A stretch of 64,000 bases of DNA from Homalodisca vitripennis (GCF_021130785.1 NC_060213.1:130834001-130898000); one strand, 5' to 3'; shown: positions 11,548-22,818, counted from the first letter of the stretch. The notes: generated by a model not told the origin, from the letters alone. A program made the numbers and translations.

Positions 11548-12230
11548 GTGTCCCCCCCCAGTATACAATTTATCACAATTTTCCAGTTATTAAGTATCCT
11601 GCAACGAGGGTTGACTTGGGATTGTCATGTAGACAGTGCTTATTCTAAGTTATCCTCGGGCATTTATGTTCTGAGGAAACTATCCGAGTATTGCCCGACT
11701 CAGGTACTGATGACGGCGTACCGGAGTAATCTACCCACACCTCTCCTATGGATTGACTTTGTGGGGAAGTTGCTCCACTGCAAACTTTTCAAAAGTCTTC
11801 ATTCCTACCCCCAAAAAGAGCAGTCAGAATCATTGCCAAGCTGTAAAAGAGAGAGTCGAACAGACCAGCGTTTACAAATTTGAGACTGTTGACACTACCC
11901 TGCCTCTATATATAGAGACGTGTCTCTTTTTCAAGGCAAACTGCGACAAAAGAAGAGGTAGCGGCATACACTTGTATGTAACAAGCGGTAGGAAGAGCTA
12001 CCGAACTGGGAAACAGAGCGGTAGCTCATGAACTCACAGTCAACTTGTCAACAATTCGCCAATTTCAGACCAAAGTGCTCTAATGTTCAAAGCATACAAT
12101 TTGTCTGCAAAAAATGTGTTGATTGCAAAAGCATTCTGCAGCACAGAAGAGTTCTTGGTACATAAATGGGAAACCGCAGAATTGGCAGACTGACCAGATG
12201 CTGAAGTGGGACAATTCGAATGAATGAGAC
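11548..12230 (+). pseudogene. Non-LTR retrotransposon (LINE) reverse transcriptase C-terminal remnant
   Basis: Frame 1 reads GLTWDCHVDSAYSKLSSGIY then VLRKLSEYC and LMTAYRSN, the region after the catalytic fingers and palm in Jockey/CR1-group reverse transcriptases. A frameshift near 11750 moves the homology to a second frame (LWGSCSTANFSKVF) and then PLYIETCLFFKANCDK. Further on, IAKAFCSTEEFLVHKW (about 12125-12180) resembles the usual C-terminal tail. There are several frameshifts and a poly-C tract at the 5' side, so it is inactive. Clade assignment is from memory of the motif pattern only. Confidence 0.65.
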
Positions 12231-12835
12231 TGAGTGAATGTAGAAATTGCACGTTGAATGGGATCTACATGGAAGAATGTATGAAAAATGTTATATACCG
12301 CTACCATAAAAAGTTTTTTATAGTTTTTCTGACGATTGCCATAAAATGTTAAATTGTTTTCGCAATAAAATTATTATTATTAATAACCCACCATAAAAAG
12401 TTTCTAACTTATAACTATTCACACTTTTTGCTATCATACTTTTTTCTGGTGTTACTACAAAATTATAAGTTTTTAATATAATCTTTAATTATATGTATAG
12501 AAATATAATTACACACGAAGAAGTAGAAAGATAAATAATTATGGTGTAGTTTTGTTATTTAGGATAAATTTTGGTTGGTGCGTAGTCAGGCATGAAACTT
12601 GGACATCATAGACAGCAGGGCTAATAACTTGTGTTACCATAAGCAAGGGATCAATATAGCAACAACTTCGCTTCCACATTACCGCCCTGTGCAGGGTCAG
12701 ACCTCTGGTAGACACTGAATATTGATCAGGGCTCATTTGTTACACAGACATTGTGACCTGAGAACGGTGTAACTTATCGAACGTTGAACTGGGATACGGC
12801 TAGACACTAAGGGCAACGATTGACAATACGAGACC
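12231..12835. other. No gene recognised
   Basis: AT-rich flank between the LINE remnant and a minisatellite. Open frames show no recognisable domain. Confidence 0.3.
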
Positions 12836-13330
12836 TTCAAACACGTTCAAGGTAAAATCTAGTTACAATAGACCGCAGATATTGTTATATCCAAACACGT
12901 TAAAGGTACAGTCTCGTTACAGTAGACCGCAGATATTGCTATATCCGAACACGTTACAGGTACAGTTTCGTTACAATAGACCGCAGATATTATCATATAC
13001 AAAAACGTTAAAGATACAATCTCGGTACAATAGACCGCAGATATTGTTATATCCAAACGCGTTAAAAGTTCAATCTCGTTACAATAGACCGCAGATATTA
13101 TCATATACAAACACGTTAAAGATACAATCTCGGTACAATAGACCGCAGATATTGTTATATCCAAACATGTTCAAGGTACAATCTCGTTATAAAGAACCGC
13201 AGATATCGTTAAATCCAAACACGTAAAGGTATAGTCTCGTTCAATATACCGCAGATATTGTTATATCCAAACCCGTTCAAGGTACAATCTCGTTACAATA
13301 GACCACAGCTCTAATGATATCCAAAAGAAA
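12836..13330. repeat. Minisatellite, 54-bp unit, ~9 copies
   Basis: The landmark 'gaccgcagatatt' recurs at 12871, 12925, 12979, 13033, 13087 and 13141, exactly 54 bp apart, then more loosely to about 13302. A typical unit contains 'tatccaaacacgttaaaggt' and 'caatctcgttacaata'. Because 54 is a multiple of three and the unit lacks stops in one frame on each strand, open frames of ~100 codons appear on both strands. I regard these as artefacts. Alternating variants suggest a partial 108-bp higher-order unit. Confidence 0.9.
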
Positions 13331-15469
13331 AAATACAAGACATCTAAACACGTTCAAAGGTCAAAGCCAAAAGTGGCTGACATGTCCTTACACTGAAGCA
13401 AAAACTGATAAACGAGGCTGAATTTTAAAATTACATAGTATTTAACCAACGCCAAAATTATAGAACTGTTTGAGAAAATAAAAAAATTATACCACTTTGT
13501 GCCCCATAGACCGTACCCGAAATTCCGTGTAGTCGTAGATGGTCTACATTGGGGAAACTATTCACAAACCCGGGTAGATATTAACTGCCTGGGTTTGTGA
13601 ATACGCTATGGACAAAAAACTTCAAGTCACAGGACAATCGGTCATTCAGCAAGCACACTGTTATAAAACCAAATATGCAGTAGAATTCAACCAAACTAAA
13701 ATACTTGCCAAATTCCCGTAGGGTAATTGAAGAATAGTAAGTAAACCAGTATAAATGCTCAAGAAATAAAATAAATTTAACAAAAAAGCGACGTTAGGAT
13801 GTCAAATAGCCTGTGGTTCAGAGGTACACCAGTGATCGCGATTGGTCACATTTCTGCCGTTTAATGAGCTTCAGCCAATCACGTTACATTCTTCTGCTCT
13901 TCCCTCGCCTTTATAAGCGGATATGCATTTGCTCTAAAACTTCATTTTGAGATTATCTCTAATAGTAAAAAAATATCAAAAATTTGTGAGCTTGTCCTGT
14001 TGAGGTCATACTGATTGCTGATTGGTTGAAGTCCAGCCAATCATAAAATAGCTCCGCCCCTCCACTCACCCGTATAAGCGGAAGTGCATCTATGGTTTAA
14101 CCAGTTCTAATATAAAATCTCTTGACTAAAGATATATATTCATTGACAGGCTGAAATATCCCAAGATCACAATTGTAAAGCTAAAAACTTAAAAGATTGT
14201 CATGATAATAACGACAGCGTTTAAGACGAATAGTCAGGATAAATGTTATGTGTTTGTATTGAAGTTGTAACTAACAAAAAGTTGAGTTATCTCTTATAAA
14301 TGATATCATAGAAGGGTACCTGTATGGCCTGAGTGTAACGCGACTTCTTAGTGAGCATTCGATAACATGAATGAAGTTGCATGATTTTACACAATTCGAT
14401 TGAGAGGTTTCCAAGACCTTGGGTTTTTACGATATTTCTCAATTACTTAGAGAGAATATAAACAAATATACCTCTCATTGTTTCCCTATCTATTTTCCCT
14501 ATATGTTGATAGGATATTCAGAGAGGTAATGGTAGGGGTAGCTAAATTTATTCCCAGTCAAACCTTTCCCTCACGTTCATGCTTGCAGAATCCTTCCATA
14601 TTACGGGAGGCGGACTCACTCCAACAGACATCTGCCACAGTTAACCGCAGACCTATCGATCAACCCTCATCTCAAATATCTCGACATCTGCGGTTAATGA
14701 TGTACCGTTCAGGATCGTCCATTACGTTGTCCGAATGTGTAACACATCAGTCTTTGTTGTGACAAGTGCAAATTCTTCTGACTATTTTTCCAAATTTATT
14801 AAGCCTTACTAATAAAATAATTTGTCTTATAAAACTAAGTAAGCAGTCTCAACTTATTCTGTACAATAAACTGTGTATGCAAAAATTTCAGCCACTATAA
14901 CGGTTTTTATAAAAAAAGTATAAAGTTTTAATTTTAATATTTATTAGTAAGTTTGAAGAAGTTTTGTTAAAATTCTTTTTGTTTTAAGAACCGTCTTTTT
15001 ATAGTGCAGACTATCTTGATTTTAGTCCCATAATAACAGTGTTAAAACTCACAAAGCTGCGCTTTTACGACCTTTTGGTCGTAGAGAATCATTGGAATGT
15101 CTAATTTTATTCAGAAAGAAATCTCAAACTGTTTAGTGGTTTATCCGTTAAATATTAAGAAAGTATAAAAATGACAAGAAAGATTTAAAGAGTTTGAGCG
15201 GGTATAATGAGATCTATAAATTAGGCCATCTTCCATGACGTGGCGTAAAAGTGCGTGAGGTTAAATATTGTTTTTAAGGGGAAAACTGAAAGTCGTGTCA
15301 CTAGAGCCAACTCATATAATTTTGTTACATTTGAAAATACTTAATTTAAATTAACAATATTTTATGTTAAACATTGCAAAATGTACTTCTTATTTAAATT
15401 GTACAGTTCAATCCCTTTAAACTCTCGCCTCCGAATATTCTTCCAAATTGACCTCTAAATAGTTATATT
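13331..15469. other. No gene recognised; contains a duplicated CCAAT/TATA-like module
   Basis: Single-copy-looking AT-rich DNA apart from the module described at 13870-14080. Around 13552-13605 'aaacccgggtagatattaac' is followed by its inverted relative 'cctgggtttgtgaata', a small inverted repeat. The open frame at 14478-14762 has no known motif. Confidence 0.3.
13870..14080 (+). promoter_or_regulatory. Duplicated CCAAT + TATAAG module
   Basis: Two copies of AGCCAATCA followed at constant distance by TATAAGCGGA: CCAAT at 13875-13879 with TATAAG at 13912-13917, and CCAAT at 14037-14041 with TATAAG at 14073-14078 (37 and 36 bp). The second copy adds CCGCCCC (14054-14060) and an inverted CCAAT (ATTGG) just upstream. 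The arrangement resembles a core promoter, yet no gene follows either copy. It may be a duplicated promoter fragment or part of a repeat. Confidence 0.35.
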
Positions 15470-16715
15470 ATACGACCACGTCACCAGTCCCAGACATTAT
15501 AAAACTGAACTATGCTGCCAGTCGCAGACATAAAAGACTATGCTACTAGTTCCAGAGATTATAAAATTGAACTACGTTACCAATCTCAGGTATTACAAAA
15601 CCGAACTATGCTACCAGTTCCAGACATTATAGATCCGAACTATGCTACCAGTACCATACATTATAGAACCGAACTATGCTAACAGTCCCAGACATTATAG
15701 AACCGAACTATGCTACCAGTCCCAGACATTATAGAATAAACCTATGCTACCAGTTCCAGACATTATAGAATAAAACTATACTTCCAGTTCCAGATATTAT
15801 AGCACCAAACCAAATGCTACCAGTCTCATACATTATAGAACCGAACTATGCTACCAGTTCCAGACATTATAGAATAAAACTATACTTCCAGTTCCAGACA
15901 TTATAGCACCAAACTATGCTACCAGTCCCATATATTATAGAACCGAACTATGCTACCAGTTCCAGACATTATAGAATAAAACTATACTTCCAGTTCCAGA
16001 TATTATAGCACCAAACTATGCTACCAGTCTCATACATTATAGAACCGAACTATGCTACCAGTTCCAGACATTATAGAACCGAACTATACAACCAGTTCCA
16101 GACATTATAGAACCGAACTATACAACCAGTTCCAGACATTATAGAACCGAACTATACAACCAGTTCCAGACATTACAGAACCGAACTATACAACCAGTTC
16201 CAGACATTACAGAACCGAACTATACAACCAGTTCCAGACATTATAGAATAAACCTATGCTACCAGTTCCAGACATTATAGAATAAAACTATACTTCCAGT
16301 TCCAGATATTATAGCACCAAACTATGCTACCAGTCTCATACATTATAGAACCGAACTATGCTACCAGTCCCAGACATTATAGAATAAACCTATGCTACCA
16401 GTTCCAGACATTATAGAATAAAACTATACTTCCAGTTCCAGATATTATAGCACCAAACTATGCTACCAGTCTCATAAATTATAGAACCGAACTATACAAC
16501 CAGTTCCAGACATTACAGAACCGAACTATACAATCAGTTCCAGACATTATAGAACCGAACTATGCTACCAGTTCCAGGCATTATAGAACCGAACTATACA
16601 ACCAGTTCCAGATATTACAGAACCGAACTATACAACCAGTTCCAGACATTATAGAACCGAACTATGCTACTAGTTCCAGACATTACAGAACCGAACCATG
16701 CTATCAATCCCAGAG

Positions 16716-16718
<3 letters not shown>
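15470..16718. repeat. Minisatellite, 34-bp unit, ~36 copies
   Basis: Unit of the form 'ccagttccagacattataga' plus 'accgaactatacaa'. Variants alternate in blocks: 'gaataaaactatactt', 'gcaccaaactatgcta' and 'gaaccgaactatgcta' follow each other in the same order at about 15760, 15860, 15970, 16270 and 16400, giving higher-order units of 3-4 monomers. The left end is more diverged (15470-15600), and the array runs directly into a TA microsatellite. Confidence 0.93.

Positions 16719-16762
<44 letters not shown>
16718..16762. repeat. TA microsatellite between minisatellite and tRNA array
   Basis: Alternating TA run followed by A-rich DNA to 16810, exactly where the first tRNA-like copy is cut off. 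Confidence 0.9.
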
Positions 16763-16764
<2 letters not shown>

Positions 16765-16810
16765 AATTAATAATATATATATATAAACTAATAAAAAAAT
16801 AAAAATAAAA

Positions 16811-16861
16811 GCACATTCACCCGGCAAGTGAGAGATCCGGGTTCGACTCCCGGCGGAGCAA
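16811..16861 (+). pseudogene. Truncated tRNA-like copy
   Basis: Only the D-stem 3' strand, anticodon arm, T arm and 3' acceptor remain. The first ~20 nt are replaced by A-rich sequence. Confidence 0.8.
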
Positions 16862-17043
16862 GTACTTTTTGTGATTCAATGTTTATTGAAATTAAATAAG
16901 GCTATTGCCATTTATACAATTTAACGTAAATAAAAAGTCGTTTGACAGGTGTTTGGTCTTCCGATCATATGTTAGTTTGCTTATTTAAACGCATGTGTGA
17001 CAGATACGGCCAAATACAAAATAATTGAATCGGAAAAAGTAAG

Positions 17044-17114
17044 CGCTCTGTGGTGTAATGGTAGCACATTCACCCGGCAAGTGAGAGATCCGGGTTCGAC
17101 TCCCGGCGGAGCAA
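17044..17114 (+). tRNA. tRNA-like gene, apparent anticodon GGC (Ala codons), atypical
   Basis: The cloverleaf folds with D stem GTGT/GCAC, anticodon stem TTCAC/GTGAG, T arm CCGGG-TTCGACT-CCCGG and acceptor GCTCTG/CGGAGC. The internal B box GGTTCGACTCC is at 17093-17103, and a T5 run soon follows as a Pol III terminator. The anticodon loop is CCGGCAA, giving GGC with C at position 33 instead of the near-universal U; the 1:72 pair is C-A. The D and T arms resemble Gly or Gln tRNAs, so it could be a mutated tRNA. The fold is solid; identity and function are uncertain. Confidence 0.6.
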
Positions 17115-17296
17115 GTACTTTTTGTGATTCAATGTTTATTGAAATTAAATAAGGCTATTGCCATTTATACAATTTAACGTAAATAAAAAGTCGTTTGACA
17201 GGTGTTTGGTCTTCCGATCATATGTTAGTTTGCTTATTTAAACGCATGTGTGACAGATACGGCCAAATACAAAATAATTGAATCGGAAAAAGTAAG

Positions 17297-17367
17297 CGCT
17301 CTGTGGTGTAATGGTAGCACATTCACCCGGCAAGTGAGAGATCCGGGTTCGACTCCCGGCGGAGCAA
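17297..17367 (+). tRNA. tRNA-like gene, second complete copy
   Basis: Same sequence and features as the copy at 17044-17114, including the CCGGCAA anticodon loop and the downstream T5 run. Confidence 0.6.
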
Positions 17368-17549
17368 GTACTTTTTGTGATTCAATGTTTATTGAAATTA
17401 AATAAGGCTATTGCCATTTATACAATTTAACGTAAATAAAAAGTCGTTTGACAGGTGTTTGGTCTTCCGATCATATGTTAGTTTGCTTATTTAAACGCAT
17501 GTGTGACAGATACGGCCAAATACAAAATAATTGAATCGGAAAAAGTAAG

Positions 17550-17620
17550 CGCTCTGTGGTGTAATGGTAGCACATTCACCCGGCAAGTGAGAGATCCGGG
17601 TTCGACTCCCGGCGGAGCAA
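17550..17620 (+). tRNA. tRNA-like gene, third complete copy
   Basis: Same sequence again. The downstream spacer is cut off after ~30 bp by a TA run near 17652. Confidence 0.6.
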
Positions 17621-17666
17621 GTACTTTTTGTGATTCAATGTTTATTGAAATTATATATATATATAA

Positions 17667-18630
17667 GACCCAACATTTCCAACATAATATATCACGTATT
17701 TACGTATGTTTACGGCAGTAATAACACCGGACACTCGGTAATTGACAGTCGGTAAAGTATCGCCGCCAGTGAAGGTGCAGCGCGGCGTGGCGCGACCGTT
17801 GCTTATTGACGTTGCAATGCGGACCGCGTCAGATTGCAGCTTCCGGTCCAGACACCGGGGCCGAGTGTGTGACGACCGGTCGTTGTGTTGTCGTTGTGTT
17901 GTCGTTGGTCACAGTTACAACTGTCATTGTGCGTCATAGATTACTCGTTTATTTGATTTCTTGCTGTTGACAAGGCTAGATCCCGTTACATCTCTGACGT
18001 ATATCCGTTTCCTTATTACAGCACCTTTGTATCTGCTGTAGAAAGATTACATATAAATGAATTATTAGACTATGAAAACTGGACCAATTGAATATATTTT
18101 GCATGCTGAACAGAGAGACCATCATTATGTAGAAGGTCATTGAATTTATAATTTTTTAAGTTTGCTTTTTAAATTAAGTTCATAATTATAATTAACCAAC
18201 AGGCATAAAAATAAATCAATGAAAAAGAAAGTTTATTTTTTCACTTATAGGATTATTACGCATCTATATTCCTAGGTATCTGTATATTAACCATTGCACG
18301 ATTCCACAACTGGCTTAATACTTGAATCGGACACCAGATCGATGCTATTTTGCCTCGCCTACACTACAGTATTAGCCAACAGTGACTGTGGCTGGGGCAC
18401 ATGTAGTTTTACACCCACACACACACACACACACACACAACATGAGTGGATAAGGACCGGCCGCATTTCCGCCCTGGTTCCACAATCAAACGCAGTTTTT
18501 TGTTATCTGTGGATTTCATCCCGGAGCGGTTATTACATTAAAACGATTACTTATCGCACACACCATAAAAAAGAACAATGATACCAATACACTGATACCG
18601 TAATACACTGAAATTGTCACAGGGTATTGA
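17667..18630. other. No gene recognised; GC-rich patch and CA microsatellite
   Basis: About 17725-17935 is CpG- and GC-rich ('gcagcgcggcgtggcgcgac', 'gtcgttgtgttgtcgttg'), unlike its surroundings, and could be a promoter or 5' exon; no coding frame can be supported. A (CA)n tract lies at about 18414-18439. Confidence 0.35.
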
Positions 18631-18906
18631 CAAGAACGTAGTCAGGAAAATATTTTTTTTTGGAGGGGGGAGGGTTTAGACAACTGATATTTTTCCGTAG
18701 TGGACAAAGAGTACGGCCCCATTGTGTTACTTAAACAGTTCTTGACCCGTTTCTTGGTTGAAAATGGTCTTCCACCAGCACATGTCGGTAATACTGAATT
18801 ATTGAAATAATAATAATCAGTTATTAAAAAAGTAATTGAAATAAAAATCAAAAATTGGCGGGAGAGAGTCCGCTCCCCTTGAATCCCCTCGCTGGCTACG
18901 TCCCTG
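18631..18906. mobile_element. Small DNA element family Z, copy Z1
   Basis: Shares its body with 28399-28641 (inverted) and 47457-47740: 'gatatttttccgtagtggac', 'cttgacccgtttc', 'aatactgaattatt', 'aaaaaagtaattgaaa', and a G- or C-rich tail. Ends are CAAGAACGTAGTCAG and, inverted, CAGGGACGTAGCCAG, an imperfect terminal inverted repeat. No transposase; a non-autonomous DNA transposon, possibly hAT-like because of the 8-bp flanking match at Z2. Confidence 0.55.
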
Positions 18907-20829
18907 GGATTTGCTTAGTCTTGAGTTTGAGACGTTACCGGTCTCAACCCTCTGTACTCGTGAGTGCGGGGGTGCGTGCCTGGGAGGCGACCGCCTGGCC
19001 GCCATCTTTATTTGTTAACAGCCGTTCTGGAACGTGCATTTGGAACTGATAATCCATTGTGCTGTAAAATCGTTCACAGAATATTCAATCCCAACTGTAA
19101 AACACCTGGGCAGACGAAAAGTCTGTGACGGGGAGGAAAGCTGAGATCGGAGTAAGTTAAAAGGCTCATGAACTAACAACGAAGGGATAACCAGATTTTG
19201 AATATTTACCGTCGTTGTAGTCGCTATCGGAAAGTGTGCAGCTTGTTTTGCAACTAAACACGCGCGCGGCACAATAACGGTAATGAGACGTTATTGATAT
19301 TGTAACGACAAGAAATGCCAAGCGAGCAGCACTCAACGTGTCAAACCGCTCCAGACTCATACGCGGCGTGAAAGGTTCGACGAGGGAATAATAACAAATT
19401 ACGGCACACTCGATATTGACCGGCCCGGCGTTCCGTACCTGCCAATTATGTGCCCAATATTTCCAATAAAATGTAATTTCTCCAACAAATTGTGACAGAA
19501 TGTTTCGCGCGGACCAATTCGGATTCAATTGACTTTATTGCTGTGACCTGTCGCTGCGCACTCACGCCCATTGTAGCGCTCTTGACCGTTCAAGGAGACT
19601 GAAGTAAATGGGAACGTCGATAATTACTGGAAACAAATATTGCATATCGACTGAATTGATTCCAACAGGCACCTTTTCAGGTGTACTCCCTCTCTCCCTC
19701 CCTCCATCACTCTTTCTCCCTCTCTGGCCGAATAATTAAGTTCTTATGCAAGTGCATATTTCGACTATTCTGATCTAGTTTTGTCCAGGCATTTGGTGAT
19801 TAATCAATGCAAATTTATAACTTCAAAATGAATATGTTTTAAAACAGAAATCCATTAAACGTATTGTTTTATATTCTCCCTCTCTCACTCTCACTCTCTC
19901 TCACTCACTCACTCAATCACTCACTCTCACTCTCTCTCTCTTTCTCTTTCTCTGTTTAAAAAAAACTTAAAAACCCAAAATAGGGCGCTTGCGTTGATTA
20001 AAGGATGCATCGCTTTAAGATACCCTTCCTGAAGACAGAAGAGAACAACAAAAATTTTGGGCCAATTCACGAGAAGTCATAGACATTTGAATTAGTCATT
20101 TTGAGTCTTTTAATAATCTGGCCCAATGGAGAACGTCCGATGATAAGGATTTCAAATTTTTACAGTAAGTATGTGAAATACGATTAGAGAGATTGGAAAT
20201 ATTTTTATTTTGGAAAACATGGGGTTTTCCCCATTATGTTTAAAATGTTACGGAAAAATATCAATTTTATATAATATGGAATTAAAAATATGTTACTCTC
20301 TCTGGGAGAAAGATATATCAAATTTGGAGTTTTTAAATAGTAAAAAACCGCATATATATGGAATCTGTGTTAAATCTAAAAAAAAACAAAGCGCGCCTTT
20401 GGATTTTCGGTCTACTTCCTACCGCGCTGCTCGTGGATACCCGGGCAGGAGCGCATTCGCCCATCCCCACCATAGACAGTCCCATACCCGGCCGGCCTTA
20501 CTCCTCCAGCCAGCCCCTCAACTAGTTCCTCTCTTTCTTCGCTCTGCACTTGATGTCTCCGTTGATGTTGAACTAAAACAATGTTATGCGAATAAGCATT
20601 ACAAAACGACGGGAAAAGTTATGCAAATAATTCTGTATATCTTATCTAGTATATTTATTATAAATCCTCAAAGACTTTTTGAATACGAGAAGAGACTGCC
20701 ATCTTGTCAAGCATGGTTTACATAATTGATACATCATGTACAAATAGAACATGGTAAAGACTTTTGAATAAATGATAAACGGAAGAATTGTTAAGTGAAA
20801 CAGAATTTACAGACCAATTACGTCATTTG
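18907..20829. other. No gene recognised; repeat Q and CT-rich tracts
   Basis: 19740-19860 ('ttcgactattctgat', 'gtccaggcatttggtga', 'tgcaaatttataac') matches 24205-24340, a low-copy dispersed repeat (Q), flanked at both sites by CT-rich runs (19682-19730, 19875-19945). The longest open frame (20210-20725, 171 codons) switches from AT-rich to GC-rich midway and shows no domain; I do not call it a gene. Confidence 0.35.
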
Positions 20830-20837
20830 ACATGTAA

Positions 20838-20975
20838 AAGAGCTCATTACGTCACTAGGAATGTAATGGAGTCCATTATGGCACTCGGAATGTAATATAT
20901 TTCATTACGTAACTAGGAATATAATAGAGCTCATTACGTCACTAGAAATGTAATCACGGTCGTTACGCCACTGGT
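20838..20975. repeat. Minisatellite, 29-bp unit, ~4.5 copies
   Basis: 'cattac/cattat' recurs at 20845, 20874, 20903 and 20932, with 'cgttac' at 20961, exactly 29 bp apart, in a unit like 'gagctcattacgtcactagg' plus 'aatgtaata'. Each unit contains TTACGTCA or TTACGTAA, close to a CRE-type ACGTCA motif. Confidence 0.85.
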
Positions 20976-21679
20976 TGAAAAGAATAGAAAGAAAAGTTTA
21001 AACCCATCTTCCTGTTAAAACTTTGTACTTGGCCTACCCATTCCTCTAACCAATAATATGGTATATAAAATTAGAACACACAGTTACACCGAATCTGTCT
21101 GTAATATGGGTAACTAGTCGGCGTCTTGGGGACATGGTTTATCTCTCATATATGGTTAATAAGAATGAATACATTTCATAAGTAGTTAACTTATTATATT
21201 ACAACAATTTCAACAAAATCTAATTTCCTTTCATAAACGTAAATCGCCCGTTACGTGATCGGACTGCTGTTGTATCACTGTTACTCGCTAGCAAAGGAAA
21301 TAAAAAGCGCGGAGCGCAGAGCCTACAGACAATATCCGGCAGGCAATAAATAGTCTGCCCATTGGCCGTTGCAATATTTAATTCAACAAAACACGGGCGG
21401 TTCCCCCAGAGGCTAGAATTGCAAAATACATTCGCCCCTCTCAGCCGTCTGTATGCGCGTTCCATATAATACACTGTTTCAGCGGCAAATTACGGATTTA
21501 ACAATTACAGGAGAATTGTAATTAAAATTACTCTAACGTTCGTATAGGTTGTCCACATTTGTTTTGTTTTTTTTTCAATTTAGTAATTGGCTGAGCTGTA
21601 GCTTCTTTCACTCGTGGAGTTGAACATTTTCATCAGTCTGTCCGGAGGACATTTAAAAGACTTTGCATGAAGCTTTATT
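20976..21679. other. No gene recognised
   Basis: Unremarkable AT-rich DNA with short non-coding frames. Confidence 0.3.
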
Positions 21680-22197
21680 TATACCAGGCAAAAAGAACCC
21701 CCCCCCCCCAACTATTAACGTTCTGAAAAGTTTTTTGACATATGAAAATTGTTTACTCCCCGCCCCAAAATGGGGTAATTATTTTGGAGGGTAAGTCAAA
21801 ATCTTTAAATGGGAATTCCTAGCAAGTGACACCTCATTTTAAAGGTATTATAAAAAGAAGAAGAATGGCGCAAACTAGAGGCCTCTAATCAACAACCCAC
21901 GACTAACATTGGATTTATCAGGTTTTGTTTTGTCTGACCGAAGTCCATTGTGAAGTCCTGGGAATACCAACAGTGGTTTTGTCATGTCATCTCTCATCGT
22001 TCACCAGTTAGTTTGTGAGACACATTCAGTCCAGTTACTGTGGCAAAGTGGTCTGAATGGGGGGGGGGGAGTAAAACATTCTCATACGTCAAAAAACTCC
22101 TCAGTCGGTCATAATAGGCCTAAACATCCCCCAAAGTAAATATTACTCTCTATTCATAAGAATGTTAATAGGGGGGGGGGGACTTTTAAGACACCCG
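21680..22197. mobile_element. Inverted-repeat element with poly-C/poly-G arms
   Basis: Left arm: a run of about 11 C's, 'aactattaacgttctg', 'agttttttgacatatgaaaa', 'tgtttactccccgcccc'. The right arm is the inverted counterpart: 'gggggagtaaaacattctc', 'acgtcaaaaaactcc', 'aagaatgttaatag' and a G run. A candidate outer end is CACCGGGTGTCTTAAAAGT (inverted, at about 22180-22198). No transposase. It directly abuts repeat G1. Confidence 0.45.
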
Positions 22198-22340
22198 GTG
22201 TATGAGGAACACTGAGTTCGATTATGGGGCCTGTCGGTGCATGCGATTTGGCTGAGCGTTAGCGATTATTTTTACACTTGTCTCATGGGTAACCATGATG
22301 GAAACGAGAAAATAGCTGAATAAATAAATTCATAAGATAG
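22198..22340 (+). repeat. Dispersed repeat family G, partial copy G1
   Basis: 'tatgaggaacactgagttcg', 'ggctgagcgttagcga', 'catgggtaaccatgatgg' match G5 at 49870-49975 and, inverted, G2 and G4. It is cut at its left by the inverted-repeat element. Confidence 0.6.
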
Positions 22341-22354
22341 TCTCGTCTCGACTT

Positions 22355-22818
22355 ATTGATGGGAGAATCGAATACTTAAAAGAATCGAATACGGTGTATT
22401 CAAAAACACCCTTATATTCGAATATTTATTGGAATACTTCAATTCGAATATTTTATTTGCGATTATTTCTAACAGATAAGTCTAGTCTTATCTTACTTCC
22501 TTACCTCAATCTATTATTTCTTGGTTATATGGAATTGCACATGCCAAAAAGGGGGGGGGGAATTCTTCACCTTTTTGTGCCTCCTACAAACATGTCATAG
22601 GCTACCCATGATTTGTTTACCTGCTACTTAAGTCCCGCCTGAAAGATTCTTTCCCATTGCAGGTCTTAACGACAACGATCGTAAAAAGTGATTGAAACCA
22701 ATAACCTCAATCATATTTTGTTTTTCACAACACAATGAAATAAACATTCATGTTTGTCTTTATTGTTTACAAATATTATTAACTATATTATATCCCCTTA
22801 ATTCTTCTTTTCAGAGTC

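Larger units (their letters stand above)
16811..17650 (+). repeat. 253-bp tandem array carrying tRNA-like genes
   Basis: The landmark 'gcacattcacccggcaagtg' recurs at 16811, 17064, 17317 and 17570, exactly 253 bp apart, with no difference that I noticed between units. Each unit is a 71-nt tRNA-like gene, a T5 run five or six bases downstream, and a ~180-bp spacer. The array is bounded by AT or TA repeats on both sides (16718-16810 and 17651-17665). Recent unequal exchange or circle-mediated amplification would explain the homogeneity. Confidence 0.9.

Noticed and set aside
12859..13226. Open frames of 101 and 114 codons on opposite strands
   Set aside because: A 54-bp repeat (18 codons) simply propagates one stop-free frame on each strand.
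17503..17721. Open frame encoding ALWCNGSTFTRQ...DPGSTPGG
   Set aside because: This is a translated tRNA-like gene; such peptides are a familiar artefact of tRNA loci.
20210..20725. 171-codon plus-strand open frame
   Set aside because: Composition changes abruptly midway, no recognisable domain or splice signals, and a low-complexity AT-rich start. Not supportable as a gene.
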